From positions 40,643,733 to 40,707,732 of the forward strand of contig NC_068571.1 in NCBI RefSeq assembly GCF_025698545.1: a stretch of DNA of 64,000 bases. The letters run 5' to 3'. How positions within the stretch are numbered: the stretch's first letter is position 1; the number at the start of each line of letters is the position of its first letter. A program made the translations under genes and the position numbers. Source of the DNA: Gossypium raimondii. Its lineage: Eukaryota > Streptophyta > Magnoliopsida > Malvales > Malvaceae. The notes under the pieces are model-generated. The model saw only the letters and a program-made list of their open reading frames with translations, searched no databases and was not told the DNA's origin. Positions 47,092-62,900 of this stretch are shown one piece after another.

Positions 47092-48191
47092 GAGCTTCAG
47101 CCTTGAAACCTATTTACTAGCTTCAATTGGGTTGAATTCCTTGTATAATTTCCTGTATGAGATGATGATCAACAACTTGTTTTTTTTCAATATCCTTTTA
47201 TATATATAGTCTCAAAGTAGCTTAGAGTTTTTGTAATCTTTTGTTTTTGCCCCGAAAATGTATTGGAATTCAAGCGTTTATCTGCATAATAAGGAAGAAA
47301 ATACCCTTTAATTCTGACAATGGATATTTGTGGTGCAATGCTGCTTAACATGTTATAGGTGTGACAATGTCATGCCGCGTGTCTCTCATCTAAGACGATT
47401 TTCGTTTCTTCTTTTTCTTTCCAGGAAATTATGAAGGAGAAACCTTGCCGGATAATGGCCGTCAAGTTTCTGCCATGACCAATTTGAGATCGATTCTTTT
47501 TTTCTCTTCTGTGCCTATGTGAAACCTGTGTTGTGTCTACATTATCCGGATTTTTTCCCCTGTACTCGCATCTTATATATGTTTGTACCATATCATCAAA
47601 GTGGCTACATTTTTGGTTCTGTATGGTTTTGCTAATTTTATTTTTGTAAACTACATATTTTGAAAGGACACTGATTTAGATATGCATTCATATGGGATTA
47701 CGAATGCATTTTGTGCAATTGATTCTTGAATTTAACTCACTCATTTTTTTAAAAAATTTAAATTATTGAACTAACCGTCTTTAAATAAAAAAAAATCTCA
47801 ATTCAAACTCAATTTTGAGGGCTTGTAAGTAAATGGATGTAATTAAGAGGACTTGTTAACTCAACTTTAATGTTTCAAGTCTAAAATTTTGAAAGATTAT
47901 TATAACTTGAACTCAAGTCTTACCATTTAAGCAATGGGGGAGACAATATCTTAAAAAATTTGGTTGTAGCAGGTCATTCTGCTTCTTTTCGGATGTAGTG
48001 TGAGAATATGCTTTCAAGTATCAGAATACAAGGGAGTGTGAAAGATAGAGAGAATTGACAATAATCACAAATACGTTGAATGATCAAAGAACTGCCAAGG
48101 GAAAATAAAAATGAACCAATTTGAACTCTATATGAAGGGGGGATCCGAAAATTTTGGTCGTTTCGCCAAAAAACAAGACATTTCTGAAGAA
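47092..48191. other. Shared 3' flank of FLA4 and actin
   Basis: Convergent gene ends, with UTRs and no third gene. The frames at 47370-47591 and 47974-48201 have no recognisable family. Confidence 0.5.
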
Positions 48192-49835
<1,644 letters not shown>

Positions 49836-49848
49836 CTTGTATCACCAG

Positions 49849-50296
49849 CTAAAATAACATCACAACTAGATCAACATCACAACAGTAAGGGGAAAAAATA
49901 GTAATCCATCACAAACATATATTACTAAAGGAAAAAAAAGAAAAGAAAAAAAGTACTATGATTAAATTAAATAAGAGAATCCTTTCATATAATCATAAAT
50001 TATTACATATTTAAATCTTTTTCATTGCTAAAATAAATTAGAAGTACAAAGAGACAAAAAGTTGATTTATTGAACATTAATATAGGTGAAAAGAAATATC
50101 ATGCTAGTCCAAGTCACTAGAAGCTAAAGAACCATAAATTATCCAAAGAATCCAAACAAAAAACATTAAACCGGTTAAAATGATACCGCATACATACAAT
50201 TCCAACAAAATTATCACAATGCCAATAAAAATCCGTTGAAAATCAACAAAGTTCCTATACTTTCTTGGAAACCAAACAGAAGGAAAGAGAAATCAC
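49849..50296 (-). other. Leader intron of the actin gene
   Basis: On the minus strand, CTTTCTTCAG|GTGATTTC at 50297/50296 and TTATTTTAG|CTGG at 49849/49848 place a 448-bp intron 13 bases before the ATG. Plant actin genes typically have a leader intron at this position, which often raises expression. The first exon lies upstream of 50297. Confidence 0.75.
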
Positions 50297-51379
50297 CTGA
50301 AGAAAGAAAGGAAAAGTGGAAAAGCAGAGAAGAGGATTTGAGTTGCGCGCCCTTTGGGTTCGAAAAGAAAATAAAAGTATTGAAATTTAAAACGCAGAAG
50401 GAAAACATCTTACTTGTTTTTAACCATTTTACCGGGTCCTTCGGTTGCATGCTCATTTTGGGGTGGCTAAGGAATGTTTCAACAGCTATCCAAACCGGTA
50501 GAATCGGTTTCCCATCCATCTTACCATCCTAATACATGACACCCTGCATCTCATAAAAAACACTTTTTAGGGGTTTCTCAATTTTTAATTCAACAAATTA
50601 ATCTCTAGAAAAAGAAAAACATTTGAATCTTGAAAGTAAGCCTTATGTTGTTCATGATTTCTTGTCCACTGTATCTTAAGCTGTGTCTATTTTATATATA
50701 AAAGAATTTTTTACACTTAATTTTCATCTAAGAAAAACAAAAGTAGAAAAATTAACCCATAATTGACTTTGTGCTTTGGGAGAAAATGAACGTTATTAGT
50801 GGAGACCAAATTATTCGTAGGATTGTTGACGTGGTTTCGAAAAGGAACTTGAATGAAGAAAATAAAGAGTATGTTTTGATGATGGAATTTTTAACTAATG
50901 AAATTTCAAATTTTTCATAAAAGTTGGATAAGTGATAAATCCCATAAAATCAATTACTCCTATTGAATTTTAGATTTATTGACAAACTCTTTTAGTTTTT
51001 TGATCGGATAATATTCTTTATTATTCTTAAAATCTCGAACGTTAAAAGAGTGAGCTCTTATCAAGAACCAAATACAGAATGAAAACGATAACTTTCTATA
51101 TGGGTTGTAATCACAATTTTGAATTATAATTGCCACAGAAGTTACAATTATAATCTCACATCTTTGAATTTTGAGTACTCACGAAAAATAGAATTTATTT
51201 AAACTTTAAAAAATCATTAAATTTCAACACAGCATTATCATCTCAGTATTGTGTATTTTCGACTACCCCATAATTCTCATGTATAGAAAAAATCACAAGA
51301 ATTCTACTCAAATAAGAAAGAGAGGAAAAATAATATTTTTAATAGAAAACTTAGAGTTGTACTAAAACTCTACATATTT

Positions 51380-51418
51380 GGTGGCACACACTGAATTTCC
51401 AACATCTAGTGTGCCACC
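51380..51418. repeat. Short perfect hairpin
   Basis: GGTGGCACAC at 51380-51389 is exactly inverted at 51409-51418, with a 19-nt loop. Confidence 0.8.
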
Positions 51419-51838
51419 CACCATCTGTTATACAGGGCCGGTTGGGCCTTTATGCATTTGGTACAATTATTTATGCAATTTAGTTTTAAATTAAGTTAAA
51501 ACATGCACATATAATTATCCAACTCAATAACTAGTTTTTTTATTTTCAAAATTTTAATTAATTAATTAAATTATTTTTTAATTCAATTCTAATTTTATCA
51601 AAATCATGACGCCTTTACTGCATTAGAATCTATGAGTAAATAAGTTTTTGTCCTATTCAATAAAATTGTGATGACTAATTAGTTTATTTTTCACTTTGTA
51701 CTCAATTATTTAATTACATTTAATCAAATAATAATCCAAAGAAATTAAATTACTTTCTAAGTCATCTCTTGTTCCTTTCGAGAAAATACATTTACTGCGA
51801 ATAGTAATTCTTGCAATTTATTTCTCATTCATCATTTT

Positions 51839-51910
51839 CATTCAAGTATCACAACAATTCTAATTTGCAATCTTCATTCAAGTATCACAACAATTCTAAT
51901 TTGCAATCTT
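51839..51910. repeat. 36-bp tandem duplication
   Basis: The unit CATTCAAGTATCACAACAAT... (36 bp) occurs twice in a row (51839-51874 and 51875-51910), essentially identical. Confidence 0.88.
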
Positions 51911-52071
51911 TACAATGTTATGTTGAACTAGTAGAGGATCGATCTGACATATATAATTAGAATTTAAATAATTTGTAATTAAGTTCTAACTCTTTGTTTA
52001 TTAATTACAAAATTATTTAGTCATGAAGTCAATCTACTAAATGTACTATGATTAATTTCTCTATTATATAC

Positions 52072-53207
52072 TGTACAAGCCCAAATGTGCCCGGCCCAAA
52101 TAAATATACATCAGGCCCATGTAAAACAAATAATGGGGCAGCCCAGTTGTTTTTTTGAAAACTAATACCTAAGTTAATGACCCAACAACCTAAGCCCAAA
52201 ACCCCAAATATCCCTAATCACCAAAACCCTAGCCTAAAGCAACTACCAGTAGTCTAGTGCCGCAACTGTTGTCTCTTTGCGTGCCTCCTTCTGCGCACCA
52301 CCCCTCCGCAAATGCTGCTCCGCACGCCTCTAGCCATACCTGCAGCAACAAACGGAAACAAGCAACAACGAAATAATAGGAATAATAGAAAATATCTTTT
52401 TTATTATTTGGTATCTTTATTTTTTATTTTTCGGTTATATATAAATCGATTTGTAAAGTGAATGGGAGGATGAAAAGTGAAAAGTGACCGAGAAAGAAAG
52501 ACTAAAGATATACAAATTCTTTTTTTTAGAAAGGTTTTTCTCTGTTTGTTCTTTTATTTTTCATTTATATATATTATATTTTTATATTTTCTCTATTTTT
52601 CTATTTATCTTTGCCTAAATAAAAAAAGAAGAAAGAACTTACCTTTTCGCCGGAATCGCCGAGCTGGCTCCCTCTCCGCCGCAATCGGAGGACGGAGCGT
52701 CGACGGAGGCGTGGATCGGCCTAGAATGTTAGCGGCGGCGGCAGAGAAAACTAAGAAAACCCTAGTTAGGGTTAGTTTGTTTTTTAAAAAGGAAGCAGAA
52801 AGTGATATTTTTTAAGAAAATTTTTAATTTTATAACAAAATTGAAACGGCGCCGTTTAGGGGGTGGATCCGCGCGTTGACCCGACACGCAAAGGGGGTCC
52901 GCGCGTCTCCACCCTGAATGGGGAAATTGCGCGCCTAGCCCTTCCTCTTTTGCTACGTGTTTCAATCAAGTTTTTTTCCTTTTAAATTCGGCCCAAATAT
53001 TTTGCTCGCGTGACGATTTAATCCATGTTACTGCACAGTGCTTCAGCAACTTGGGAAAATTTCTTTTTGGTCCTCCACACTTGCACGCGCATTCAATGTG
53101 GTCCTGTTCTTAGATTTATTTTTAATATTAGTTTTTTTTCTTTTTTTTCAGTTCAATTTAACCTTTTTTTATTTTGTTCATTTTTGTTTTAAAATATCAT
53201 GTTATAC

Positions 53208-53258
<51 letters not shown>

Positions 53259-54674
53259 CATTATTATTATTATCATTATTATAGTTATTGCTATTACCAT
53301 TGCTATATATATATACGCATAGTTTTTTATATAATATACATATGTGCATTTTATGTGTTATTTAGCTTTTATAAATACATGCATGTATTTTATACATGCG
53401 CTTTGTTGTTTTTCTTTATTTTTGCTTTTATTTTTTTATATACATACTTTATATTATATATATATACCCAAAATTTATTAATGTATTATTTTTTTCCTCT
53501 TTTCATATTTTATATTTTATTTTCGTGACTTTTGTGCACACATTTGTGTTTATATTCACAGTTTTTTTTCAAAATACACATATTTTTATATATATACTTA
53601 TATATTTCTTTTTTTAAATTATGTACACATACGTGTTTTAAATACGCATGTTTTTTACAATATATATATATATATATATGCATTTTTATGTATTAAACAC
53701 ATATTTTTATATATAATATATACACATTTTTTAATATATATACATTTTTTAAAGCTTTTATGAATACATGCATGTCTTTTATTCATACGTTTTATGTATA
53801 TTTTCATATCTTTTAAAACTTTTATATACTTTATTTTGTAAATATATACACATATACATTTTTTATTTTTTATTTTTGTACACATATGTACATGCATTTT
53901 TATTGTTTTTTATTTGATGTACCTTTTTGTTTATAAATTTACTTGTATATTGTACATGTATATATTATTTGTAAATATTTATGTATATATGCTTTAAATT
54001 AAAGGATCTCAGATCATATTGTATATGAACTTTTAACATACCCTTTTGAAAATATATTTTGGTTTTAACCATTCATCAAAGTTATTTCATGATTTAAAGG
54101 TTTTTGAATGAAAGCATTTTTGGAAATTTGGGATTTTCGAGGGGAATTGAGCCCTAACGTATTGGGTTCTGGTTTTCTTTGTCAATCCTAAATGACCGAG
54201 AATATTTTTATTCAAAATGCATAAAATCATTTTGGGAACTTAACTTGTTGTGCCCTAATGTATTGGTGTGGCATGTTATTTTCTCGAAATGAAGATTTTC
54301 GATAAAATAAAAGTGATATTCAAGTTTGGGGAATTATGAGGAATTGTACCCTAACGTATTGGGACTCGATTTCTGTACATGACTTGAACAATTGGATATC
54401 CTTTTGCAAATTTCATCATTCAAGCTTGTTTTAAAATCTTTTTAACTTTCGACACTAAGACATCAAATAATCAATTTGGTACCGATTTTGGGCGTTACGA
54501 GGGTGCTAATCCTTCCTCGTGCGTAACTGACTCCCGAGCCTGTTTTCAAAATTCGCAGACCAAAATAATTTTTAAGGTGGGCCGGTCACACCTTAATAAA
54601 GGATCGGTGGCGACTCCAGTTTTGTTTTTTAAAGTCGACAACTAAATTTTTGTTTTCAAAAAACGGTTTCGACA
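52072..54674 (+). repeat. 5' LTR of an Ogre/Tat-type gypsy element (2.6 kb)
   Basis: Begins TGTACAAGCCCAAATG and ends GGTTTCGACA directly before a tRNA-Arg-like primer site. Large LTR size, a GGCGCCGTTT segment (about 52848) and the CCCTAACGTATTGGG repeats fit the Tat/Ogre lineage. No matching right LTR is in the window, so its length is judged from the two termini only. Confidence 0.7.
53206..53285. repeat. (TTA)n microsatellite inside the LTR
   Basis: More than 20 near-perfect TTA/TCA units. It produces the poly-Tyr and poly-Ile frames seen here, which are not genes. A (TA)n run lies at about 53661-53679. Confidence 0.95.
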
Positions 54675-54677
54675 GCT

Positions 54678-54695
54678 TGGCGACTCCGCTGGGGA
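54678..54695 (+). other. Primer-binding site (tRNA-Arg type)
   Basis: TGGCGACTCCGCTGGGGA, three bases after the LTR's CA end. This form is known from Ogre-like elements, where it pairs with the 3' end of a tRNA-Arg. Confidence 0.75.
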
Positions 54696-55869
54696 AATTT
54701 AGAGAGTCGAGCCATGAATTGGTTATGTTTTGCCTTTGTGTCGAAAATTAAAAGTTTTTTTTTAAATCATGATTTCCTTTCTCATTTCTTTGGTTTTCAT
54801 CGTGGTTCATTCCTATGGTTGAACCAAGCTGGTTGATCTATATTTGCATTTTGCATTACATGGTTCGTTTTACCCCTTTAAGTGGGAGTGAGAAACTAGT
54901 CCTTCGTGAGGTCTTCACCTCCGTGCAGGGTAGTGGATCGCTTCCGGGATACATCTGTACCTATGTCTTCGTGAGATTTTCATCTCCGTGCAGCCATAGG
55001 GAAATGTATCCCCCTGAACTGAACTCGATCCACATGAGCCTATAATGGGTGAAGATCGAGGAATCTGCCGGTTCGGGTACCTTTACCTTAGTAGCCAAAC
55101 CGCATATAGTGAACCTTAGGAACTTACCCTAGGTAGAATTACTCTAAACCTTAGTAGATACCTGACTAGGAGTTTTTATTATTTCTTGATTGTATTGGAT
55201 TTAATGTTTATGCCCGATACTAACTCGTTTTGTTTTGTTTATGATTGCATCGCATTTGCATTGTAGAAAAGAGATGTTGATTCAAGTTTGATTACTAGTT
55301 TAGAAAGCCTATCATAAGAAAACGGGTTTCTTGATAAAATGGAAAATAGTACTAATGACTGAATATATTCCAAGAAACACGAGAAGGCGGCGATGTATGT
55401 TCGTGACTTTACTTCATGGCCCGAGGATTCAAGTCGATTATTCAAGAGTTTTCGATAATCTAACTTTCTTAAAGAAGTCGATGAGCATTACGAAGATGGG
55501 CAGATGATGGATATCAACCGGGATCAAGCAAAAAGAGATAGAAGAGACGCTCCTTTTGAAGAGTTCGCAAGGTTTATCCTAGCATCCGGATGGAGAAGGA
55601 GAAGATGTCTTCGATCGGAATATGAGGGCAAAGTCGTATATATATATCGCTTTATGTAAAGAGATTTGTTTTCTAGTAAAGTTGTTCTAATAGAATTGAA
55701 CCAAGAATCAACGTCTCTTTTACATTCATTTCATGCATTTGCATTTCATTGCATCATATGCATTAAACACCTCTAAATGATCCTAATTGATTAAAATCAT
55801 TGCTCAGTTAACCTGGAAACCAACCAACCTACCAAGCACCAATACTAAGACTCGAGCAAGGACAAAAGA

Positions 55870-57350
55870 TATGGATCAGAGATTAGAAAAACTAGAGCAA
55901 TGTCAAAAGGAGATACAGGACCGACTTCAGCTACAGATGCAGGAGCGGCTAGACAAGATGAAGCAAGAAATGACTGAGAAGATGCGGGAATCTCAAGAGG
56001 ATATAGTTGCAAGGTTAACCTGACTGATAACTAAGGGAGGTGACAAAGGGAAGGGCCCCATGGCAGATATCGATGAGGGAAATGATGATGAACTTTTCTA
56101 TCCTCCAGGTTTCACCCCTCCACATGAGCGAACTCAAGCTGAATACCCGCACAAATCTACTGTCACCATCACGCCTCAGCAATTTCGAGCTGGTATTTCG
56201 AACCACCAAACTGGGCCAGGCTTTAATCCTGAAAATAATCCTATTAACTCTGCCATTCCTGACTTTGATGAAGTGGTTGAGAAGGAAAGAGTGAAGGAAG
56301 AGTTACCGAAGCAGTTGGAAGAAAGATACAGGTGGCTCGAAGAGAAGTTCAAGGCGATGGAGGTTGCTGAGAGTTATCGAGGCATTGACGCGAAAGAGCT
56401 GAGTTTAGTGCCAGATTTAGTACTCCCTCATAAATTTAAGATGCCTGAGTTTGAAAAGTACAATGGGACAAGCTGCCCAGCAGCTCACATCACCATGTTC
56501 TGCAGGCGAATGACGGGTTATGTTAACAACGACCAACTCCCGATACACTGCTTCGGGATGCCTTTATCGGGACAAAGATCCAAGTGGTACAATCAGTTGA
56601 GTCGTGCCACGATTGGATCATGGAGGGACTTGGCACAATCGTTCATGAAACAATATAGTCATGTGGATCGACATGGCTCTGATGAATCACCCTTCGAACA
56701 TGGAGAAAAGCCGAGTGAAAGCTTCAGCAAGACGCACAGAGATGGAGGAGGTCGCACCAAGTTCACCACCGCTCCTGGAAAAAGAAATGACCATGTTGTT
56801 CATTAACACCTCAAGGCACCGTTCATTACACATATGTTGGGGAGTGCTACAAGAAGCTTTCCCGACATAATCATGAATGGCGAGATGATCGAAAATGCCA
56901 TAAAAAGTGGAAAGATCGATGTTGGAGAGAGTAATAAGAGGTTAGTCTCAAGCAGAAGAGAAAATGATGTGAACAGTATGGGTTACTCTAAATCAGTTAC
57001 AGTGAGTCAGCCAAGGAAGGTGGTTGGTAACCAACAAAATTCATCAAGGTGGTTCCAGCATGAAAACCGAGAAGTTCCAGTTTACACCAATCCCAATACC
57101 GAGATAGGAATCAGATCAAAATTTGTTTGATGCACATGTTGTTTCCCCTTTTCATGTGAAGCCTCTACAACCTCCGTATCCCAAATGGTATGATGCGAAC
57201 ACACAATGTGAATACCACGCGGGAATTACGGGACACTCAATTGAGAATTGCACTGCCTTCAAGAAGCAAGTTGAAAGACTTATCAACATGGGTATTGTCA
57301 AGTTTGGTGACTCGCCTAGTGCAGGAAATCCGCTACCCAATCATGATTGA
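55870..57350 (+). pseudogene. Ogre/Tat gypsy gag, broken and truncated
   Basis: Starts with a coiled coil (MDQRLEKLEQCQKEIQD..., ATG at 55871) and has a TGA in frame at 56021-56023. The same frame then continues as MADIDEGNDDELFYPPGFTP and the gag core ESYRGIDAKELSLVPDLVLP, KFKMPEFEKYNGTSCP, SGQRSKWYNQL, SWRDLAQSF. Shifts near 56690 and 56800 move the rest to other frames (LLEKEMTMLFINT; MLGSATRSF...MIENAIKSGKIDVGE). The zinc-knuckle-like CEYHAGITGHSIENC is at about 57210-57255. Sequence similarity stops by about 57420. Pol and the 3' LTR are missing. Confidence 0.82.
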
Positions 57351-57420
57351 GGATGGAGGGACTGCAATGTATGAAGAAGTGGTGAGAAGTTTGCACATCG
57401 ATGCCCAAAAAAATGTTAAT

Positions 57421-58147
57421 TGGGTTGATTTTTTTTTTAATTTTAGTAGATCTTTTTTAAAAAATTGAACAGTAATTTTACCATTTTTTAAAGTGAATAA
57501 TTTATTAATATAATATTTAAATTTTATTAAAAGTTTAAATTTTATTTAAAGTAAATAATTATATTAGACAATATTTATATATTGTTTTATTTTTCATTAA
57601 ACAATATTTTTAATTTAAAATGTGATTTAATAATATATATTTTTAAACAAAGGGTTTGAATTCAATACTTAAAGATAACACATTAATAAGAATATAAAAT
57701 AAAATTTTAAAAAATTATTAAGTACTTTTGAAAACGTTATGTGTTGAATTCTTTTAAAAATTCAGTAGATATTTTTAAAAATTAAACAGTATTTTTTTAC
57801 AATTTTGGAAAATATTAATTAAAGTTTTAGAATATGTTATTAATTTGTATGTATGTTTCAATATTTTATTTTTATAATCTGTTGACAATATTTATTAATA
57901 TATTTTAAAAATAAAACTGTTCTTAAACATTGGAATATTTTAACAGTATTTTTAAATTTTAAAATCATTATTTGAAGAATTATAATTATTTGTGTAAAAT
58001 CTATTTAACAAAAATTTAACTCATTATATAAATCAGTTGTTAAAATATGGTATTAGAAAATGTTTATGAAAAAATGTTTATAAATTTTGTAATAATAATT
58101 TTTAAAATTATTTTTATAAAATATTTTAAATAAGTTTGCAAATCTAT

Positions 58148-58186
<39 letters not shown>

Positions 58187-59603
58187 ATATTGTCTTAAAT
58201 TACCGTAAAATTATTGGTTTTAATAAAATTTGTATACATTTTGCTTCAAAAATAATTGGTATACTTAAAATTATTTTAATAAATTTGTATACTAAAAATT
58301 ATTTAAATAAGGGGAGAGTTGTATACAATTTGTATACACCACTGTTTTTGTATTATTTCAATTTGACAAAAAATTAGAATCAAGCATATTTATTTAAATA
58401 AGTGAATATGAATCTTGTGACTAAAATAAATAATTTATATATAGCCATTAATTTAAGAAATAGTCATGTAATGATGACAATATGTGTTTTCTTTATAGTA
58501 AATCGAAAATACGTGCCTAAAAAACTGATGTATGGGGATGGAGGCCTACTCATGCAGTAAATTATGAACATCTTTTTCTAGCAGTTTTGTAACATATTGT
58601 GGACCTGTGAGAGTAACTAATTGATTTAACTTCTTTATTGTTGTCTTAGCCAAACAATCAATTATTTTATTATTTTTTCTCAGACCATGTCTAAACTTCA
58701 CTTTCCAACTCTTAGTGAACCATTCATGTATTAATTGGATTTTTGCAATGTTATTAATTGATACGAATCAATTTTGATTCTTTAAATAGTATCCATTAAC
58801 ATTGCATTATCATAATTAACCCCTACCTAGGTGAATCCCTTTGACCAAACCAACTTCAAGCCTTCAACTACCTGTTTGTCTAAATTTATAAATAATATAT
58901 CTTTGAATAATATTATTTAAAAATTCAAATATTTAATAATTTTATAAAATTAATTTTTGATCCATTAATATCCATTGTTTTTAATTGTTAAAATTTTATT
59001 AATTTTTAAAACTCGTGCATAGCAGAGTGTGAAAATTAAGTATTTTAAATTTAAATTTATGAATTATTAATATTATTCAAATAATATATTATTATTTTAA
59101 AATTATATCATATTTTTAAATATAAAAGATAGAGGTAAATAACACAACTGTCATATGTCATCACAATCATTATGTCATTGTCAGTAAATTAAACCTCTAT
59201 GTCACAATGAGATTTAAGATCTTGTAAATATATATATAGAGAGAGAGAGATTAGGTTAGACGATGTGGAGTGAGATTTTCATGTAAAATAGAAACAAATC
59301 TTAAGTGGGAGAGCTCATTGCGTGACAAGTGGCAGGTCTTATTAATTGAAATGTCAACCATTTATAATACTAAAATATTAATTAAGATCCACCATTTAAG
59401 TTTCAAATAAATTATATTAGTTATATTATTTTTCCTTTTACATTATTATAAATAAATATATCATTTTATTTTGTAGGTTTTATTATTTGGTGTCGCGTTT
59501 TATTTTTTTCTTATGTTATCTTTTTGTTATTTTTATAAAATTTTGAATTCTCACAGAATGAAAACCATTCTAATATCAACTCTATATATGAATTAATATA
59601 TTA
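57421..59603. other. Very AT-rich intergenic DNA
   Basis: No gene seen. A (TA)n run lies at about 58151-58181 and a GA run at about 59240. The 3' break of the gypsy element is near the left border. Confidence 0.5.
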
Positions 59604-59900
59604 TTGGTATCTAAGTTTAATTTCAATGTTCAACTTAATATTTGATTTTTTCTATTCTAATTTGATACTTCAGTTTGGCTTAAATAATTGTTTTGGTACT
59701 ATGGTACTTGAATTTTAAGGTTTTTTGGTCTAATTTAGTATCTAATTTTTTCATTTATCTCAATTAAGTATCTATGTTTTTTTATTAAAATACATGTGCC
59801 AAAAGTCACATAGTGTCATTTGGTTTAGGTACCAAATTAAGATAAAAACACTAAAATATCAAATTAAATATTAAAGCTAAACTCAAATCCCAAAAGGTAC
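59604..59900. mobile_element. Small TIR element (MITE)
   Basis: The left half (CTTAATATTTGATTTTTTCT, TAATTTGATACTTCAGTTTG) is inverted in the right half, whose reverse complement reads CTTTAATATTTAATTTGATA and TTAATTTGGTACCTAAACC. It is about 300 bp and non-coding. Borders are approximate. Confidence 0.45.
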
Positions 59901-62900
59901 ATTTGTGTTTTAATTTCTTAATCAAAATGTTGAAAAAAATTCAGAAATCTCATGAAAATTGAAAGTAATTTAATCAATATATACAATACAACTAACTCGT
60001 CCTTGGTAGACATAAAAACCCCAGTTATTGATATAGTATTTCCTTTTAATACTTATCTCATGAAACAAAGCCCTACCAACGCCGATTGGGTGTTGGAGAA
60101 AAACATGAATTGATGGGGAGAAAATAAACAAAGAGAAGGAAGATGATGGGGGACATGATGGTCGAAGATGGGAAGCAAAATCATTAAGCATGACTCTATG
60201 GACTATGGAGAGCATGAGATTTGCAATTATGTGCCATCACACCCTTTTTTTTAATTACTATTTTCACTTTTCCCTATATTACCTCACTTTAATTTTCTAT
60301 TTTTATTTTATTATCAAACTCTCTTTTTCTATAATTACTTTATAATCTTTTCCCCTGTTTTTATTTATTTTATTTAAGGATACTTGCTAAAATTAGTTTC
60401 TTATTTATAATAATTAATGTAGTAAATGATAATTAATATAATTTTTTTGGATAAATGACAATTAATAATCAATTAACACGCATTTTAAGATCAATCCCTA
60501 ATTATGGTAAAAGTATCATGGAGGCCCTATAATAAAAATTTAATTGCATTTTACCCCTCTACTAAAAAGAACGGGCAAACTAATCTTTGTATGGTCCTTC
60601 TATTAAAAATTTTATCAATTTCTATTGTTAAAAAACTTGTTATTGTACACCAATATGAGATATACATGACATGCCATGTACCACTGTTTGACTATTTCAT
60701 CACTAATTTTTAACAATAAAAATAGATAAAATTTTTAAATTGAGGGAAAAAAATGCCATATGCTTTATTTACAATGTTGTTTAATTGTATTTTGGATGGT
60801 TAATTAATTATATTAATGCTTTGCTGTAAATCGATAAATGCCATATTTTAAATTGTTTTCACATTAAAAAAAGAAAATAAATTCACGAAATATGGAAAAG
60901 GAATGTAGTAAATCAAAAGGTGAAAATAAATAAATAAATAGATGTGGGAAGTCTGGGGGCCCTTTTCTATCTTTTCGTGATGCGGTGAAATCCAAGCAAT
61001 CCAATCTGGTCCCCACTGCCGTCGTGATTTTATCATTTCTTAGACGAGAAATTAGTAAATATATTTATTGTACGTAAAGTTTAAATAAATGTGATATTGA
61101 TATTATGAAGTTTAAATATTTGAATTGCACTTTAAAAAATTACATTCACTTTTGTATTTTTCATTTCAACAAAATATATAACATGATGATATCATAACAT
61201 TGCCAAAATGGCAATGCTTACCACTACTACAATACTACTCCATAATTAATCTCTTCTATAAATATTGATTTTTGTGATAATATTGTATAAATATCTATAC
61301 TATTTATTGATATCACAGGTATCAATTCAATTAAGAAAATTTTAAAAATATTCTTTCGTAATTAAAATAAACCATATTATTTGAGGATTTTTTAGTCTTT
61401 TGTTTTAAGAAAACTACTAAAATTTACATGTGATAGGATTTAAACCGGATTATTTACATTATGCATACTTTGTTATCTGTTGGGTCCCAACTCAAATTTT
61501 AAATTACCAAAAACCCTTATTTTAACAAATCAATAAGTATTAATTTAAGGATAGCCTTGTCTTTTATATAAAATCTAGAAAAAAAATCATGCTTATGATA
61601 GGATTTAAACCTAAAACATTAGACATATAATCTCCTAATTTGACCATTTCAACTAAAGTAATATTTGGTTTTACATCAATGCTTAATAAATATAGTATAT
61701 AATAATTTTTACCCATATTATGGCTATGTCATAATCTTATTAATAATGTCATCGATTAATTTAGTGTCATAATCAATTCAAGAAAAATAGCAATGCCATA
61801 ATAAACAATTGAAATGCATTTATTTATTTAAATTTTTTACTTACTATTTAATCTATATTTTTATTTTAATTTCAAAATATTGCATTAGTATTATTATTAA
61901 TTTCAAATTTTACATTTGTTTATTAATGTATACATGCGTGGTTATAGAATTCTAGTATATATTAGTTGAAAAATCAAAATATAAATCAAATCTTAGTGCG
62001 TAGCATATCCAGTTTCCAGTGCAGGAATCCTAAGCCTAAAATCAAAAGCATTCCTTCCAATGTATTGCAATGGGACCCATGTGAAAACATGCACTGCAGC
62101 TTTCTGTTCTATTGGAAAATATGTGGGGGAAACAAAAAAGGCCTTGAATTTATTAAATACCATACCTGGATCTGGGTCTCTATGCTTTTGCAGTATCATT
62201 TCACATTCTTGAATATTGTTTCACTTCTCTACCATATTTTACCATATCTAGTCCTCTTTGGAGAGGCGATGCTAAAACTCTGGTTTGTATGTGACCCTAA
62301 CTTATATCCTCATAATATCCCATATATATGTGTGTGCGTGTGTTTGACTTTGGGTTTCTCCATTTGTATCTCTGATCTATATATAATATTGTGAAACAGA
62401 TTTATGTTGTAATTGGGATCTCCTACATATGTACATAGTATCATGCTCTTGCTGTATCTTATAATTATGAGCTTCAATAGTTCAATTATGAATCGTGATA
62501 TGAGGCCAGGCCATTAAGAAAGCAAAGTAAAAAAAAAAAAAATGAATGGCAATGATATTGCTCGAGAAATATATATATATATTTTCCAGGTTTGCTTTGA
62601 CAATCATTTAGAACCCCCATTGATCCCTGGCAACCCTTCTTGTAAGAGATCCAAAAAACCAGCAACCAATGTCCAAGGAGTGGAGCACAACATGGGGTAC
62701 ATGGCTTAAAACCAGACACCCCAACAATGTCTCCTTTCGGACATGAAAAATTATTATTATAACATTTTCTTTTACTTATAAAACAAACAACAACGAAAAT
62801 TCATGGAAATATAATAATAAAAACACATTTGGATACTGATATCAAATGGCATATCCCTCCTTTGAGTCCATGTAGTAAACCACGTGGTTTGATGCATCAA

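Larger units (their letters stand above)
50540..52071. other. Intergenic DNA upstream of actin
   Basis: No gene recognised. Contains a perfect 10-bp hairpin (51380-51418) and a 36-bp tandem duplication (51839-51910), listed separately. Confidence 0.5.

Noticed and set aside
53038-53528. Poly-Tyr and poly-Ile frames
   Set aside because: Translation of the (TTA)n microsatellite and TA-rich LTR DNA.
61966-62394. 142-codon plus-strand frame
   Set aside because: No family recognised, opens through AT-rich DNA, and no promoter or splice context.
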